A stretch of DNA of 64,000 nucleotides from Planctomycetota bacterium (GCA_014584395.1 JACTMY010000019.1:62001-126000), one strand, 5' to 3'. Shown: positions 34,600 through 44,528, numbered from the stretch's first letter. The notes: generated from the letters alone by a model not told the origin. Numbers and translations are program-made.

Positions 34600-34605
34600 T
34601 ATAAT
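34600..34605 (+). promoter_or_regulatory. -10 element implying a leaderless guaA transcript
   Basis: A perfect TATAAT ends 6 bases before the guaA ATG, so a standard transcription start would fall on or next to the A of the start codon. No Shine-Dalgarno sequence is present between them. Confidence 0.5.
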
Positions 34606-34611
34606 GGACCC

Positions 34612-36171
34612 ATGAACACGCCTATGCCTCTCGCTCAAGAGCGCGTCCTCATTTTTGATTTCGGGTCGCAGTACGTCCAGCTCATCGCGCGCCGCGTTCG
34701 CGAACTCCATGTGTTTGCTCAGATCGTTCGGGCGGATTTGCCAGTCCAGCGGGTGCGGGATTTAAACCCGAAGGGCATCATCTTTTCGGGCGGGCCGGCA
34801 AGCGTCTATGAGCCGAACGCACCGCGCTGCGATCCCGCCTTGTTCGAACTGCCGATCCCGATTCTGGGCATTTGTTACGGGATGCAGTTGGCTTGCCACT
34901 CGCTGGGCGGCGCCGTGAAGCCCGCTCCCAGCCGGGAATATGGCCGAACCACCCTGGAAGTGCTCCAAGAGGATGCCTTGCTCGAGGGTTTGCCTCACGA
35001 ATCCGTCGTTTGGATGAGCCATGGCGATCAAGTCGCCGCGTTGGGCGGCGATTTCGTTCCCCTGGCTCGGACGCCGACGTGCCCCTTGGCCGCGGTGAAA
35101 CATCGGCAACGGCCCGTGTATGGGCTGCAGTTTCACCCCGAAGTCAGCCATACGCTCCTGGGCAGTCAAATCCTCCGCAATTTCCTGTTTACCATCTGCG
35201 GCTGCCAGGGCGCCTGGCGCATGACTTCGCTCATTGACAGCACCGTGTCGCAGATTCGGGAGCGCGTCGGCAGCCGGCGGGTGATTTGCGGTCTTTCCGG
35301 AGGCGTTGATTCCGCGGTGACTGCGGCCTTGCTCATCAAGGCCATCGGCCGCCAGGTGGCGTGCATCTTTGTCGACAACGGCCTCTTGCGCCTGGGAGAG
35401 GCGGATGCCGTGCGGCAAACTTTCCTGCACCATTTCAAAGCTGACCTGCACGTCGTCCAGGCAGAAAAGCTGTTTCTTGACGCCCTGGCTGGAATCGTCG
35501 ATCCGCAAGAAAAACGCAAACGCATCGGCCATCTTTTTATCGACGTCTTCAAAGCCGAGGCGAAGCGCATCAGCGATGCCCATTTTCTCGCTCAGGGCAC
35601 GCTGTACCCGGACGTCATCGAAAGCGGCGCCGCGGCCGACGGCCCCGCCGCCACGATCAAGACCCATCACAACGTCGGCGGGTTGCCCGAGGAACTGGGC
35701 TTCGAACTGATCGAACCGTTGCGGAACCTGTTCAAGGACGAAGTCCGCAAGCTTGGATTAGAACTGGGCCTTCCCGAAACGATGGTCTGGCGGCATCCGT
35801 TTCCGGGGCCTGGCCTGGCGGTGCGCTGCCTGGGTCGCATCTCCAAGGAACGGCTCGACGTGCTCCGGCAAGCTGACGCGATCTTCTTGGACGAATTGCA
35901 CAAGGCCGACTGGTACCGCAAGACCGCCCAGGCCTTTGCCGTGTTGCTGCCGATCCGCAGCGTGGGCGTCATGGGAGATGGGCGAACCTATGATCAAGTC
36001 ATCGCGCTGCGGGCCGTTCAAACCGAGGATTACATGACCGCCGACTGGGCCCCCCTTCCCCATGAACTGCTGGGACGCGTCGCCACGCGGATCATCAATG
36101 AAGTCAAGGGCGTCAACCGGGTCGTCTATGATATCAGCAGCAAGCCCCCGGCGACCATCGAATGGGAATAG
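34612..36171 (+). CDS. guaA: GMP synthase (glutamine-hydrolysing)
   Basis: The final step of GMP synthesis converts XMP, ATP and glutamine to GMP. The 519-residue protein has a class I glutamine amidotransferase domain (catalytic Cys in [10 protein letters not shown], His/Glu in YGLQFHPEV). An ATP-pyrophosphatase domain follows (P-loop [13 protein letters not shown]), then the dimerisation domain with [12 protein letters not shown] and the C-terminal KPPATIEWE typical of GuaA. The ATG at 34612 has no ribosome-binding site and a TATAAT just upstream. It is followed by tRNA-Arg on the opposite strand. Confidence 0.96.
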   Translation: MNTPMPLAQERVLIFDFGSQYVQLIARRVRELHVFAQIVRADLPVQRVRDLNPKGIIFSGGPASVYEPNAPRCDPALFELPIPILGICYGMQLACHSLGGAVKPAPSREYGRTTLEVLQEDALLEGLPHESVVWMSHGDQVAALGGDFVPLARTPTCPLAAVKHRQRPVYGLQFHPEVSHTLLGSQILRNFLFTICGCQGAWRMTSLIDSTVSQIRERVGSRRVICGLSGGVDSAVTAALLIKAIGRQVACIFVDNGLLRLGEADAVRQTFLHHFKADLHVVQAEKLFLDALAGIVDPQEKRKRIGHLFIDVFKAEAKRISDAHFLAQGTLYPDVIESGAAADGPAATIKTHHNVGGLPEELGFELIEPLRNLFKDEVRKLGLELGLPETMVWRHPFPGPGLAVRCLGRISKERLDVLRQADAIFLDELHKADWYRKTAQAFAVLLPIRSVGVMGDGRTYDQVIALRAVQTEDYMTADWAPLPHELLGRVATRIINEVKGVNRVVYDISSKPPATIEWE

Positions 36172-36311
36172 CGTCCTGATGTCTGATCATTGCCAGGGGG
36201 ATGGCTGCAAGAGAAAGCGCTTACGCTTCAACCCAGCGAACCATTGCCAGAGTTAGAATGGCAAAACCCACGGCCGGGCGGCCATGGGTCATATAAAGAT
36301 CAGAAAGGAAG

Positions 36312-36385
<74 letters not shown>

Positions 36386-36523
36386 CTGTGATGGGAAATA
36401 TAGGCATCCCTTGGGAGTAAGTCAACTTGCTCTCCGCGAAGATCGGTGATCCACGGCCTCTCACCTTGTCGCCATCGACCGGATCGCAACATCGATTCCG
36501 CCGTCGGATTCAGGAGACTCAAC

Positions 36524-36841
36524 ATGATCCACAGGGAAGATGCTTCGCTGTCCGAGGCGCCCGCCCCGGATTCCCGCATTCAAGAACTCACCACGGCCTT
36601 AGCGGTGACGCTTGGACTGCTCATGGGGTTCGCGGCGGTCGTCATTTTGTACCTCATGGGCGACCGCACCTTTTCCGTCATGCTCGGTTGCATGCTGGGC
36701 GTTGTGCTCTTCGGCCTGACCCATTATCTGCTCTGGGGGCGAGCCATGATGAAAAACACCGCCCGTGAGCGCGCGGAATTATTGGCGCAGGATCAGGCCG
36801 AAATCATGACGCAGCGGCCATGGGACCGCCAATACGAGTGA
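36524..36841 (+). CDS. Small two-helix membrane protein, unknown function
   Basis: This 105-residue protein starts at 36524 with CAGGAG upstream. It has an acidic N-terminus, two membrane helices (about 27-47 and 52-72), then a charged amphipathic tail (RAMMKNTARERAELLAQDQAE). No family was recognised. It stands alone between the tRNA and the oxidoreductase. Confidence 0.7.
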   Translation: MIHREDASLSEAPAPDSRIQELTTALAVTLGLLMGFAAVVILYLMGDRTFSVMLGCMLGVVLFGLTHYLLWGRAMMKNTARERAELLAQDQAEIMTQRPWDRQYE

Positions 36842-36906
36842 CAGATTTCAACGACCCACCCATAGAAACCTGATGCCCTAACTCCCTACTCCAAGATCGG
36901 CCAATC

Positions 36907-37947
36907 ATGTCGGAAACCATGCGAGCGGTGATTTTTCGCCAACCTGGAGACGTGAACGTCCTGGAATGGGCCGAGATGCCCATGCCTCTCTTGGAAGATG
37001 ACGAAGTCCTGGTCGAGGTCAAAGCCTGCGCCTTGAATCATCTCGATCTCTGGGTCCGCAAGGGTTTGCCCGCGGCCATCCCCATGCCGCATATCGGCGG
37101 CTGCGAGGTCGTCGGCGTGGTGGCTGAGGCCGGCCGATCCGTTTCCGGATGGTCAACGGGCCAGCGCGTGATGATCGCCCCGGGACTCATGCCCAGGCAG
37201 CCGACGGAGTGGACCAGTCGAGGCTTGGATCACGTCGATCCCGACTACCGCATCCATGGCTATCATACGCAAGGAGGCCTGGCTCAGTTCAGCAAGGCCC
37301 GGGCCGCGGACTTGATCGCCATGAGCGACGCCTGGTCCTTCACGGATTGGGCCGCCGTCCCGCTCACCTTCATGACCGCCTGGAACATGCTGCATCAGCG
37401 GGCGAACATTCGCTCGGGCGACGACGTGCTGATCATGGGCGCTTCGAGCGGCGTGGGCGTGGCGGGCATTCAAATCGCCAAGCTGGCCGGGGCGCGGGTG
37501 TTCGCCGTGGCCGGTTCCGCCGAGAAGCTGCTCAAAGCCGAACAGCTTGGGGCCGACGTCCTGATCAATTACAACGAGCAGGACCTTGCCAAGGAAGTTA
37601 TGCATCAGACCGATCGCCGCGGCGTGGACATCGTGTTCGAGCACGTCGGTTTGGCCCTGTGGCCGATGGCGATGAAGTGCCTGGCTCGCAATGGCCGACT
37701 CGTGACCTGCGGCGCCACGACTGGCCCCAAGGTGGAGATCGACCTCCGCTTCTTTTTCACGCGCCAGATCGTGGTCTCCGGCGCTTACATGGGGAGCAGG
37801 CACGATCTATTGGAATGTCTCAAGCTGATCGATCGTCGACAACTGCGACCCGTAGTGGATCGAGTGTTCCCGCTTCAGGAAACGGCTGCCGCCCAGACCT
37901 GCATGGAGCAAAGGCAGATGTTCGGCAAAATCGTCGTGACGCCATGA
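36907..37947 (+). CDS. Medium-chain dehydrogenase/reductase, quinone-oxidoreductase-like
   Basis: This 346-residue NAD(P)H-dependent MDR enzyme has a GroES-like N-terminal domain (ALNHLDLWVRKG, then HIGGCEVVGVV) and a Rossmann domain with GASSGVGVAGIQIAKLAGARV (about residue 180). It lacks the four-Cys structural zinc loop of classical alcohol dehydrogenases, and the usual Cys zinc ligand near residue 45 is absent or changed, so it is probably zinc-free like quinone oxidoreductases. The substrate is unknown. purK follows 26 bases later on the same strand. Confidence 0.88.
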   Translation: MSETMRAVIFRQPGDVNVLEWAEMPMPLLEDDEVLVEVKACALNHLDLWVRKGLPAAIPMPHIGGCEVVGVVAEAGRSVSGWSTGQRVMIAPGLMPRQPTEWTSRGLDHVDPDYRIHGYHTQGGLAQFSKARAADLIAMSDAWSFTDWAAVPLTFMTAWNMLHQRANIRSGDDVLIMGASSGVGVAGIQIAKLAGARVFAVAGSAEKLLKAEQLGADVLINYNEQDLAKEVMHQTDRRGVDIVFEHVGLALWPMAMKCLARNGRLVTCGATTGPKVEIDLRFFFTRQIVVSGAYMGSRHDLLECLKLIDRRQLRPVVDRVFPLQETAAAQTCMEQRQMFGKIVVTP

Positions 37948-37973
37948 CATTTTAAAAGGATGCGGTTGAACCG

Positions 37974-39065
37974 ATGCGGGTGGGTATTCTCGGTGGTGGA
38001 CAACTGGGTCGCATGCTGGCCTTGGCTGGCTACCCTTTGGGATTGCGTTTTCGCTGCTTCGATGCCTCGCTCGATGCTCCCACCGGCCCCTTGAGCGAAC
38101 TCCACGTCGGCTCCTATTCAGACCAGGCCGCCTTGGCCCACTTTATCGATGGGCTGGATCTGGTGACGTATGAGTTCGAAAATGTCCCCGTGGCCGCGGC
38201 ACGCTGGCTCGCCGAGCATCTTCCGGTCTACCCGCCTCCTGAAGCCTTGGCTGTCGCTCAGGAGCGTCTGGAGGAGAAACAATTTTTTACCCGACTGGGG
38301 ATTCCAACGCCGCGCTATTTGCCGATCAATGCCGCGGCGGAACTCGAACCTGCCCTGCAGGCGATGGGCTTCCCATGCATGCTGAAAACGCGACGCCTTG
38401 GCTACGATGGCAAGGGCCAGTTGCAGCTCCACCAAGCCGCGGATGCCCACGGAGCCTGGGAGCGGCTGGGACAAGTGCCCTTGATCCTGGAAGCCTGGGT
38501 GCCATTCGACCGCGAGGTCTCCCTAGTGGCCGTCAAGAGCCGAACGGGCGCTGCAGCCTTTTATCCGCTGGTCGAAAACCATCATCGCGCCGGCATCTTG
38601 CGACGAAGCCTGGCCCCCATGGCGGGATGGACCTCCGCGCTGCAGCGTCAAGCGGAAGGTCTAGCGCAGCGCGTCTTTGATGCGCTCAACTACGTCGGCG
38701 TGCTGGCGATCGAGTTTTTTCAAGTCGGTGAGCAATTGCTCGCCAACGAGATGGCCCCGCGCGTGCACAACTCAGGCCACTGGACCATCGAAGGGGCGGC
38801 CGCCAGCCAGTTCGCCAACCATTGGCGGGCTTTGTTGGGTTGGCCCCTGGGTTCGACCGCTCCCCTGGGCTGCATCGGCATGCTCAACCTGATCGGCCAC
38901 TTGCCTGACCCAGCCTCATTGCTCGCGCTTCCCTATCTGTACTACCATCAGTATGGCAAACTACCCTATCCCGGTCGAAAAGTCGGCCATCTCACCGTCG
39001 TGGCGCCGAATGAATCCATCCGCGATAAGATCATGGCACAAGCCTCTCAAATGCTTGGCGATTGA
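37974..39065 (+). CDS. purK: N5-carboxyaminoimidazole ribonucleotide synthase
   Basis: PurK makes N5-CAIR from AIR, ATP and bicarbonate in purine synthesis. The 363-residue ATP-grasp protein opens VGILGGGQLGRMLALAG, has TYEFENVP, LKTRRLGYDGKGQ (ATP-binding Lys), and the C-terminal NEMAPRVHNSGHWTIEGA and GKLPYPGRKVGH motifs diagnostic for PurK. Its usual partner purE is not adjacent in this window. Confidence 0.96.
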   Translation: MRVGILGGGQLGRMLALAGYPLGLRFRCFDASLDAPTGPLSELHVGSYSDQAALAHFIDGLDLVTYEFENVPVAAARWLAEHLPVYPPPEALAVAQERLEEKQFFTRLGIPTPRYLPINAAAELEPALQAMGFPCMLKTRRLGYDGKGQLQLHQAADAHGAWERLGQVPLILEAWVPFDREVSLVAVKSRTGAAAFYPLVENHHRAGILRRSLAPMAGWTSALQRQAEGLAQRVFDALNYVGVLAIEFFQVGEQLLANEMAPRVHNSGHWTIEGAAASQFANHWRALLGWPLGSTAPLGCIGMLNLIGHLPDPASLLALPYLYYHQYGKLPYPGRKVGHLTVVAPNESIRDKIMAQASQMLGD

Positions 39066-39282
39066 TGCCGCGGTGCTCCGGAACCCATCCGCCATGGCTG
39101 CCCTTTCCCTTGTGTTTATTCATTAAATCCCACCTCGAGTGGGGTTCTTGTTCATCCCTTGGCTTGGCTTGGTTCGATTCAATCCAGTCGGCTAAGGGAG
39201 CGCGATTGGAAAACCAAGTGACTGACCAAGCATGTACTTCCGGTGAAAATACCCGATTCCATGCAGACAGAATGGATAAACG

Positions 39283-39291
39283 TGGTATAAT
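39283..39291 (+). promoter_or_regulatory. Extended -10 promoter for the RRM gene
   Basis: TGGTATAAT is a perfect extended -10 (TGnTATAAT). The predicted transcription start is near 39298, giving a leader of about 160 bases. There is no strong -35, as expected for this promoter type. Confidence 0.55.
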
Positions 39292-39403
39292 TCCGAATGT
39301 ATCGAGGGCGCCCAAGTGCGACCGGGGTTGCAACCCAATGTCCGGTTGAGTGCCATGTCCACACAGGGTGGGTATGTTTTGCTTCCTAGCACTTGGTCAG
39401 TTG

Positions 39404-39420
39404 GCTCACACATCGTGAGC
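39404..39420 (+). promoter_or_regulatory. Hairpin in the RRM-gene leader
   Basis: A perfect 6-bp stem GCTCAC/GTGAGC with loop ACATC lies 40 bases upstream of the start codon. It is a possible site for post-transcriptional control. Confidence 0.4.
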
Positions 39421-39460
39421 TTGGCACTCGTAAGTCAGTCTGTTTGAAGGAGTTTGTTGG

Positions 39461-39793
39461 ATGGGGAAGAAGTTGTATGTCGGTAACCTGGCCTATGGTT
39501 TATCCGACTCGGACCTTCTCAAGATTTTTGAACCGTACGGCGCTGTCGAATCGGTTCAAATCATCATGGATCGCGATACCGGCCGCTCCAAGGGGTTTGG
39601 TTTCGTGGAAATGGGCTCGGATGACGCGGCCCAATCCGCCATGAATGCTCTGAATGGTCAGGAAATTAATGGTCGACCTTTGACGGTGAACGAGGCGCGC
39701 CCGAAAACGGAAGGCCCGCGCGGTCCGCGCTCTGGCGGTCGCGGCGGTTACGGCGGCCGGTCGGATCAGATGAACGGTCCTCGACGCTACTAA
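39461..39793 (+). CDS. RRM-domain RNA-binding protein
   Basis: This 110-residue protein is one RRM fold followed by a Gly/Arg-rich tail. RNP2 is LYVGNL (residues 5-10) and RNP1 is KGFGFVEM (about 44-51), both complete. The tail (SGGRGGYGGRSD) resembles those of cyanobacterial and planctomycete cold-inducible Rbp proteins. It binds single-stranded RNA, probably as an RNA chaperone. It is monocistronic, with its own promoter, long leader and terminator. Cold or autogenous regulation is inferred from analogy only. Confidence 0.93.
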   Translation: MGKKLYVGNLAYGLSDSDLLKIFEPYGAVESVQIIMDRDTGRSKGFGFVEMGSDDAAQSAMNALNGQEINGRPLTVNEARPKTEGPRGPRSGGRGGYGGRSDQMNGPRRY

Positions 39794-39821
39794 GCTGATC
39801 GTGCAAGCATTATCCATAAGC

Positions 39822-39853
39822 AAACCCTGCCTGAGCATCAGGCAGGGTTTTTT
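39822..39853 (+). terminator. Rho-independent terminator after the RRM gene
   Basis: A perfect 13-bp stem (39822-39834 with 39838-39850) with a 3-base loop is followed by TTT. Confidence 0.9.
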
Positions 39854-39924
39854 ACTTTCACCCTCATCTCACGATCCTCGTGCAACGCCTTGCGCCAGGC
39901 AGGCCGGTCGCGACGCCGTCCCCC

Positions 39925-41790
39925 TTAGTGATTGAGAATGAATTCGTTGCTGTTGATCAGCGCCCACATCAAATCCTGCAAGGGCGCCGCCATAGCGGCC
40001 TGGTCGTTTCCGGGGATGATCCAGCGCTTGGCAATGAAGGAGCGCTCCGCGCTGGTCGGCAAACGCGACAGCGTGGCCAAGTAGATGTGGTCGATCCGCT
40101 TTTCCACGGGCAGCGTCATCAAGCGCTGAATCATCGACCCGGGGCGGTTGCTCAAGGCTTCATTCAGCCGATTGCCGTTCATCAGTAGCAGCGCCTGAAC
40201 CACCGTGCCGTTAAATGTGGCTTCGTTGCCCTCATCATCGCCAAAATTGAGCGTGAAGTCGCGCAGCCAATCCTCCTGCAGCCGCCGGCGCGCTTCGTTG
40301 GAGCTGCGCGTCGCTTCCACGCGCGTGGCCAGCATGATGGAGTCGACCAACTGTTCCGGCGACATCGCCTTGAGCTGCATGCGCGCGAAATAGGCTTCCG
40401 TGTCCGGCTTGGCGTTGCTGGCGTTGGACACGCTGCTCAATTGATAGGGCTTGCTGCCGACGATCCAGGTGATGAGCCGGCGGTAATCATAGCCGCTGGT
40501 GACAAAATCCTTGGCCAGGCGGTCGAGCAATTCGGGATGCGAGATGGGATTGTTCTCGCTGAAGTCATCCACGGGATTCGTGAAACCGCGCCCCATGAAA
40601 TAGGCCCACATGCGATTGACAATCGCCTTGGAGAAATATTCGTCCTCGATCAGCAGCTTGGCCAATTCCTCGCGCCGGCTCTTCGTCTTTTTCAGATCGA
40701 CGCGGGTGCCGTCGAGGTACACGCCGCCGCTTTTCAAGATGACGCCGTTGCGCCGTTCATAGAAGACGGCGCCGTCGGGATTGCGGCGCGGGTTTTCCTT
40801 GAGTTCATAGAAACGCAGGGGCTGATCCCGTTGCCGCACCTGAATCACGGGCGGCACGCGTTCCACTTGCCGGAAGAAGACATTGATGCCCCAATACATG
40901 CCTTGCTTGCGGTCGTCCAGCGAAGGATGGTCATGGCACTGCACGCACTGCGTTTGCATACCGAGGAAGAGTTTGGTGACCCGCGAGGTGATGGGCACCA
41001 TTTCGAATTGGCCGAAATCGCGGCCTTGGGGATCGCGCGGGACCGCTTCGCCGACATGCGACAGGATAAAGTTCACCGCGGCGGCGTTCTTGCTTTCACG
41101 GTCGTCCGCCTTGCCCGTGGCGGTGAGCAAATCCATGACCATTTCATCGTAGCGTTTGTTGTTGGCAAACCCGTCCGCCAGCCAGGTGTGCAGATTATCG
41201 CGATCGATCCCAGCCGGGCTGGTGCGCGTCAGCAGCCAAACGGTCCAAACGTTGGCCCAATGCAGGGCATAATCCTGATCCAACAGAAGCTTTTGCAGCG
41301 TCTTGGCCCGGCGCTGCGCTGGCGCGGCCGCCCCCTTGTTGTGAGCCTGGATTTCCTCGATCGTGGGAATGCGGCCAATGATGTCCAGGTACATCCGCCG
41401 CAGGAGTTCAGATTCGCTGGCGATCGAGGAAGGCTTGATGTTGTTTTCGCGCCAAGCCGTTTCAATTTGTTGGTTGATGTACTCAATGATCTTGGCGTCG
41501 TTTAATTGTGAGGTATCCCCCAGCGAGGGCGGCTGCGGTTCGGGAGGCGGCACGGGCTTGTCGCTTTTCGCATCGGTCTTGCCGCCGGCTTGCGGGCCAA
41601 TCTTGTCGTCATCGTTTTTCTTGGACCCGTCGGACTTTTTGACTTCCGTGGAGCTAACGGGGTCCCCTTTGCCTTTTTCATCCGCGCCCGCCAACCCGGG
41701 AGCGTGGCAAATCATGCAACCGATCAGACCCAGGCCAGCGATTAAGCCAACAGGGACCAAGCGACAACGATCAATAGATAACCGCAACAT
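39925..41790 (-). CDS. Planctomycete DUF1549/DUF1553 protein with CxxCH site
   Basis: This 621-residue exported protein has an N-terminal signal or lipoprotein-like segment (GLGLIGCMICHAPGLAGADE; a Cys follows LIG), then a Lys/Asp-rich linker. The DUF1549 domain follows (LLRRMYLDIIGRIPTIEE, about 125-330), including the haem-type motif CVQCHDHP (about 285). DUF1553 (about 375-620) contains NRMWAYFMGRGFTNPVDDF, SHPELLDRLAKDFV and a terminal INSNEFILNH. These proteins are hallmark planctomycete secreted proteins, usually paired with a DUF1501 protein; no such partner is adjacent. The function is unknown. Confidence 0.93.
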   Translation of the reverse strand: MLRLSIDRCRLVPVGLIAGLGLIGCMICHAPGLAGADEKGKGDPVSSTEVKKSDGSKKNDDDKIGPQAGGKTDAKSDKPVPPPEPQPPSLGDTSQLNDAKIIEYINQQIETAWRENNIKPSSIASESELLRRMYLDIIGRIPTIEEIQAHNKGAAAPAQRRAKTLQKLLLDQDYALHWANVWTVWLLTRTSPAGIDRDNLHTWLADGFANNKRYDEMVMDLLTATGKADDRESKNAAAVNFILSHVGEAVPRDPQGRDFGQFEMVPITSRVTKLFLGMQTQCVQCHDHPSLDDRKQGMYWGINVFFRQVERVPPVIQVRQRDQPLRFYELKENPRRNPDGAVFYERRNGVILKSGGVYLDGTRVDLKKTKSRREELAKLLIEDEYFSKAIVNRMWAYFMGRGFTNPVDDFSENNPISHPELLDRLAKDFVTSGYDYRRLITWIVGSKPYQLSSVSNASNAKPDTEAYFARMQLKAMSPEQLVDSIMLATRVEATRSSNEARRRLQEDWLRDFTLNFGDDEGNEATFNGTVVQALLLMNGNRLNEALSNRPGSMIQRLMTLPVEKRIDHIYLATLSRLPTSAERSFIAKRWIIPGNDQAAMAAPLQDLMWALINSNEFILNH

Positions 41791-41975
41791 GTGCCAGGCT
41801 TCCTTGAAGAAAACATGGAAGGGACATGCGTCCTAATTTATGCCCATAACTGAATCAATTCTAACCCACTTCAGGGCTGGTTGTCAAAGCAACAACCTGA
41901 CATCGTCCCGGTTTCCCAGCTTTAGCCGAACAGATAGGATAAACCCCGAATTCTCATCAATGGACCGCTCCAGGT

Positions 41976-42338
41976 ATGTCATTCATGAACGCCTCCCGAC
42001 ACGAGCGCAAACTGAAGCTCCATGCTCAATCGGCTACCGACTTGGAGCTGTTGGACCGCGTCACCGTGCTGCGGCCATGGATGGAGGAGTCCGCCGTGGA
42101 TGTTTATCTGGCGGAATTGGCGCGACGCGGCATCGGCCCGGACGACATCGCCATGCATGAACGGCAAATGAAACCCCATGTCCTCAAGGATGAAATCGGC
42201 ATGGCCGCCTGTTGCGGTCAATGCATGCGGGCCGCCGTCCATAGTTATCTGGGTTGGCACAAACTGTGGCGGCTCATCCCCGTCACGAAACGGCGGTTCT
42301 ATACCTGCGCCGACCATCGTCCACAAGGGCCGAAGTGA
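41976..42338 (+). CDS. Small Cys-containing hypothetical protein
   Basis: This 120-residue protein (or 117 from the ATG at 41985) has an N-terminal helical region (LHAQSATDLELLDRV, VDVYLAELARRGIGPDDIAMHE) and a C-terminal part with the cluster MAACCGQCMRAAV plus a late Cys-Ala-Asp-His. The Cys/His set could bind a metal. No family was recognised. It is convergent with the glmM-like gene (3-base gap). Confidence 0.55.
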   Translation: MSFMNASRHERKLKLHAQSATDLELLDRVTVLRPWMEESAVDVYLAELARRGIGPDDIAMHERQMKPHVLKDEIGMAACCGQCMRAAVHSYLGWHKLWRLIPVTKRRFYTCADHRPQGPK

Positions 42339-42341
42339 GGG

Positions 42342-43721
42342 TCAGTGGTTAGCGGCAGGCCAGCCGCGAAGCATCTCGCCCACCTGTTGGCAGAGCCGAT
42401 GCGCTTCCGCTTCGGTGGAGGCTTCTGCGATCACCCGAACGATTGGTTCCGTATTGCTGGGTCGCAAGTGCAGCCATGATTTAGGCCCATCCAATCGCAG
42501 CCCATCTTGGCGATTCACCTGCCAATCCGGATAGGTTGCGAGCAATCGATCATACAGTCCGGGAAGCCAAGAGCGGTCGAGGGTGTATTTTTCCTTGACG
42601 ATGATCCAATGTGGCAGGGAGGCTACCCATTCGCTGATTTTCATGCCGGTGGCCAGCAAGTGATCCAGGATAAAGGCCATGCCGATAAAGGGATCGCGCA
42701 CCCAGCCAATTCGTGGATCGATGACGCCGCCATTGCCTTCGCCGCCGATGACCGCGCTGCATTGCCTCATCATGGCCACGACGTTGGCCTCGCCCACGGG
42801 GCTGCGGTGGAAGGGGCATCCCATTCCAACAGTGATCTGTTCATTGACCCGGGACGTGGACATGTTAACGACCACCGGCCCTGGCGTCTGACGGAGCCGA
42901 TAGTCCAAAGCCAGGGCCAAGGTCAATTCTTCGCCGATATAGCGGCCTGTTTCGTCGATGATCGCCAGGCGGTCCGCGTCGGGGTCCAAGGCGAAGCCGA
43001 CGTCCGCCTGCACTTCCGTCACGCGGGGTGCGATGGACTGCAAATTCTCGGCAGTGGGTTCGGGGGTATGAGCAAACTGACCGCTTGGCTCCGCGCCGAG
43101 CATCACTTTATCCGTGTTGAACGACTCTAACAGTTTCCTGCTCATCGCGCCGCCCGCGCCGTGATTCACATCGACCAACACCTTGAGGGGTTTGCCCCTG
43201 AATGGAGGCTTGACTGGGACCGCTTGCAGAATGCGGTCGAGATGGGGTTGGCCATCAAATCCCGACTCAACCGGGGAAATATAGGTGCCAGTTTGAAGAG
43301 CATCTTTCAAGTGGAAGCCGCCTTCGCGGAAGCGCTGCACGACCCTTTGCCCTACCTGAGGGGACAAGACGGCCCCATCCGCGCCAAACAACTTCAGCCC
43401 GTTGTAGGGGGCAGGATTGTGGCTGGCACTGAGCTGGATGGCCCCGGCGGCTTGAAAATGCGTGACCGCCACGCCGACGGTGGGCGTAGGTTGAATCCCC
43501 AAATCGATCACTCGACAGCCCACGCTCATCAACCCCGCGGCCACCGCGTGACCGAACATCCACCCGCTGGGGCGGCCATCCCGGCTGATGAGGATCGTTC
43601 CCCCGGCGGCTTCGCTGCCCAAGGCCTGGGCGAAGCGGCCTGCCACCGCCGGCGTTAAACTCTCCCCCACGATGCCGCGAATTCCCGACACACTGACGAT
43701 TAATTCATCCTGAACGGGCAT
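42342..43721 (-). CDS. glmM: Phosphoglucosamine/phosphomannomutase (GlmM/PMM type)
   Basis: This alpha-D-phosphohexomutase of 459 residues has VSGIRGIVGESLTP at the start, the phosphoserine loop QLSASHNPAPYNGLK (Ser, about residue 97), the Mg site ALDPDADRLAII, the sugar-binding loop GGEGNGGVID and the phosphate-binding LRPSNTEPIVRV. It interconverts glucosamine-6-P and -1-P, or mannose/glucose phosphates, for UDP-GlcNAc or polysaccharide synthesis. The sequence features are closest to GlmM-type enzymes, but substrate choice is not certain. Confidence 0.88.
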   Translation of the reverse strand: MPVQDELIVSVSGIRGIVGESLTPAVAGRFAQALGSEAAGGTILISRDGRPSGWMFGHAVAAGLMSVGCRVIDLGIQPTPTVGVAVTHFQAAGAIQLSASHNPAPYNGLKLFGADGAVLSPQVGQRVVQRFREGGFHLKDALQTGTYISPVESGFDGQPHLDRILQAVPVKPPFRGKPLKVLVDVNHGAGGAMSRKLLESFNTDKVMLGAEPSGQFAHTPEPTAENLQSIAPRVTEVQADVGFALDPDADRLAIIDETGRYIGEELTLALALDYRLRQTPGPVVVNMSTSRVNEQITVGMGCPFHRSPVGEANVVAMMRQCSAVIGGEGNGGVIDPRIGWVRDPFIGMAFILDHLLATGMKISEWVASLPHWIIVKEKYTLDRSWLPGLYDRLLATYPDWQVNRQDGLRLDGPKSWLHLRPSNTEPIVRVIAEASTEAEAHRLCQQVGEMLRGWPAANH

Positions 43722-43880
43722 GGTCAGGCTACCTCGTGAACCATGGTCAACAGATCAGAGGTATCATATCGGCTGAATAGCAGCGAGCAGGGTTTGCGGT
43801 ATCGTGTTGTTTTTTTTTCGGTCGCTGGAACTTATCTACGCCCACAAAAGTAATGCAAGACAATCCTGGAGACTGGACCC

Positions 43881-44528
43881 ATGCGAAACCGACTGACCTC
43901 TCGATCCTGCGGTTTGATGATGATTTGCTTGACCGTAAGCGGGTGTGTTCTTTCAGATCACCCTGTCACTGCCCCCAAAGACTCTCAATTAAACAAAGCC
44001 CTGCTCGGCCGTTGGGATTTGACGGCAAGGACCAATCCCGTGGCCTGGCATCGGTTCGAGCTGACTGCGGCAAGCGACGAAGAAAAGAAGCTCCTGCAAT
44101 GCCCAGGCTTGATGCATGTGTGGACAGAAAAACAATCGGAAGATGGGGCTTGGAGCCGGGAAAACCATCTGCTCTGTTTCCTCGGCAGCGCCGGCAACTA
44201 TCACTTCGTCAACTTTTATCTCGACGAGGCCAAAGACGTTTTGGCCCGTGCGAAACAGCACCATTCACCGTTCAAGATGGTGCTATTTCGCTACACGCTG
44301 AAAGAGGATGAACTCCACGTTTACTTTTGCGATGCCGAAGGCTTCAAGCAACTCGCCGACCCGGCCAGGCTACCCCATGAATGGTTGGGGGAAAACTATG
44401 CGCGCCGTCCCAATCTGCAAGCGACTCCGGAACAGCTCCAACGAGCTTTCAAAGAGAAGGCCATTGTCGAAAGCCTTTTCCCGGACCAAGGTCACTTCAA
44501 GCATACCTACCGCAAGTTGAACAAGTAA
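43881..44528 (+). CDS. Hypothetical lipoprotein
   Basis: This 215-residue protein has a lipoprotein signal peptide with lipobox LTVSGC (Cys22). The rest is a single globular domain with LLGRWDLTARTNPVAWHRFEL and FRYTLKEDELHVYF, reminiscent of small lipocalin-like lipoproteins. No family could be assigned. The gene follows a T-rich stretch (43807-43820) and the ribosome-binding site is CTGGAGA. Confidence 0.7.
   Translation: MRNRLTSRSCGLMMICLTVSGCVLSDHPVTAPKDSQLNKALLGRWDLTARTNPVAWHRFELTAASDEEKKLLQCPGLMHVWTEKQSEDGAWSRENHLLCFLGSAGNYHFVNFYLDEAKDVLARAKQHHSPFKMVLFRYTLKEDELHVYFCDAEGFKQLADPARLPHEWLGENYARRPNLQATPEQLQRAFKEKAIVESLFPDQGHFKHTYRKLNK

Larger units (their letters stand above)
39066..39460. 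other. Intergenic region containing the RRM-gene promoter and leader
   Basis: No gene. It holds the extended -10 promoter at 39283-39291 and a leader of about 160 bases with at least one clear hairpin (39404-39420). Confidence 0.6.
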
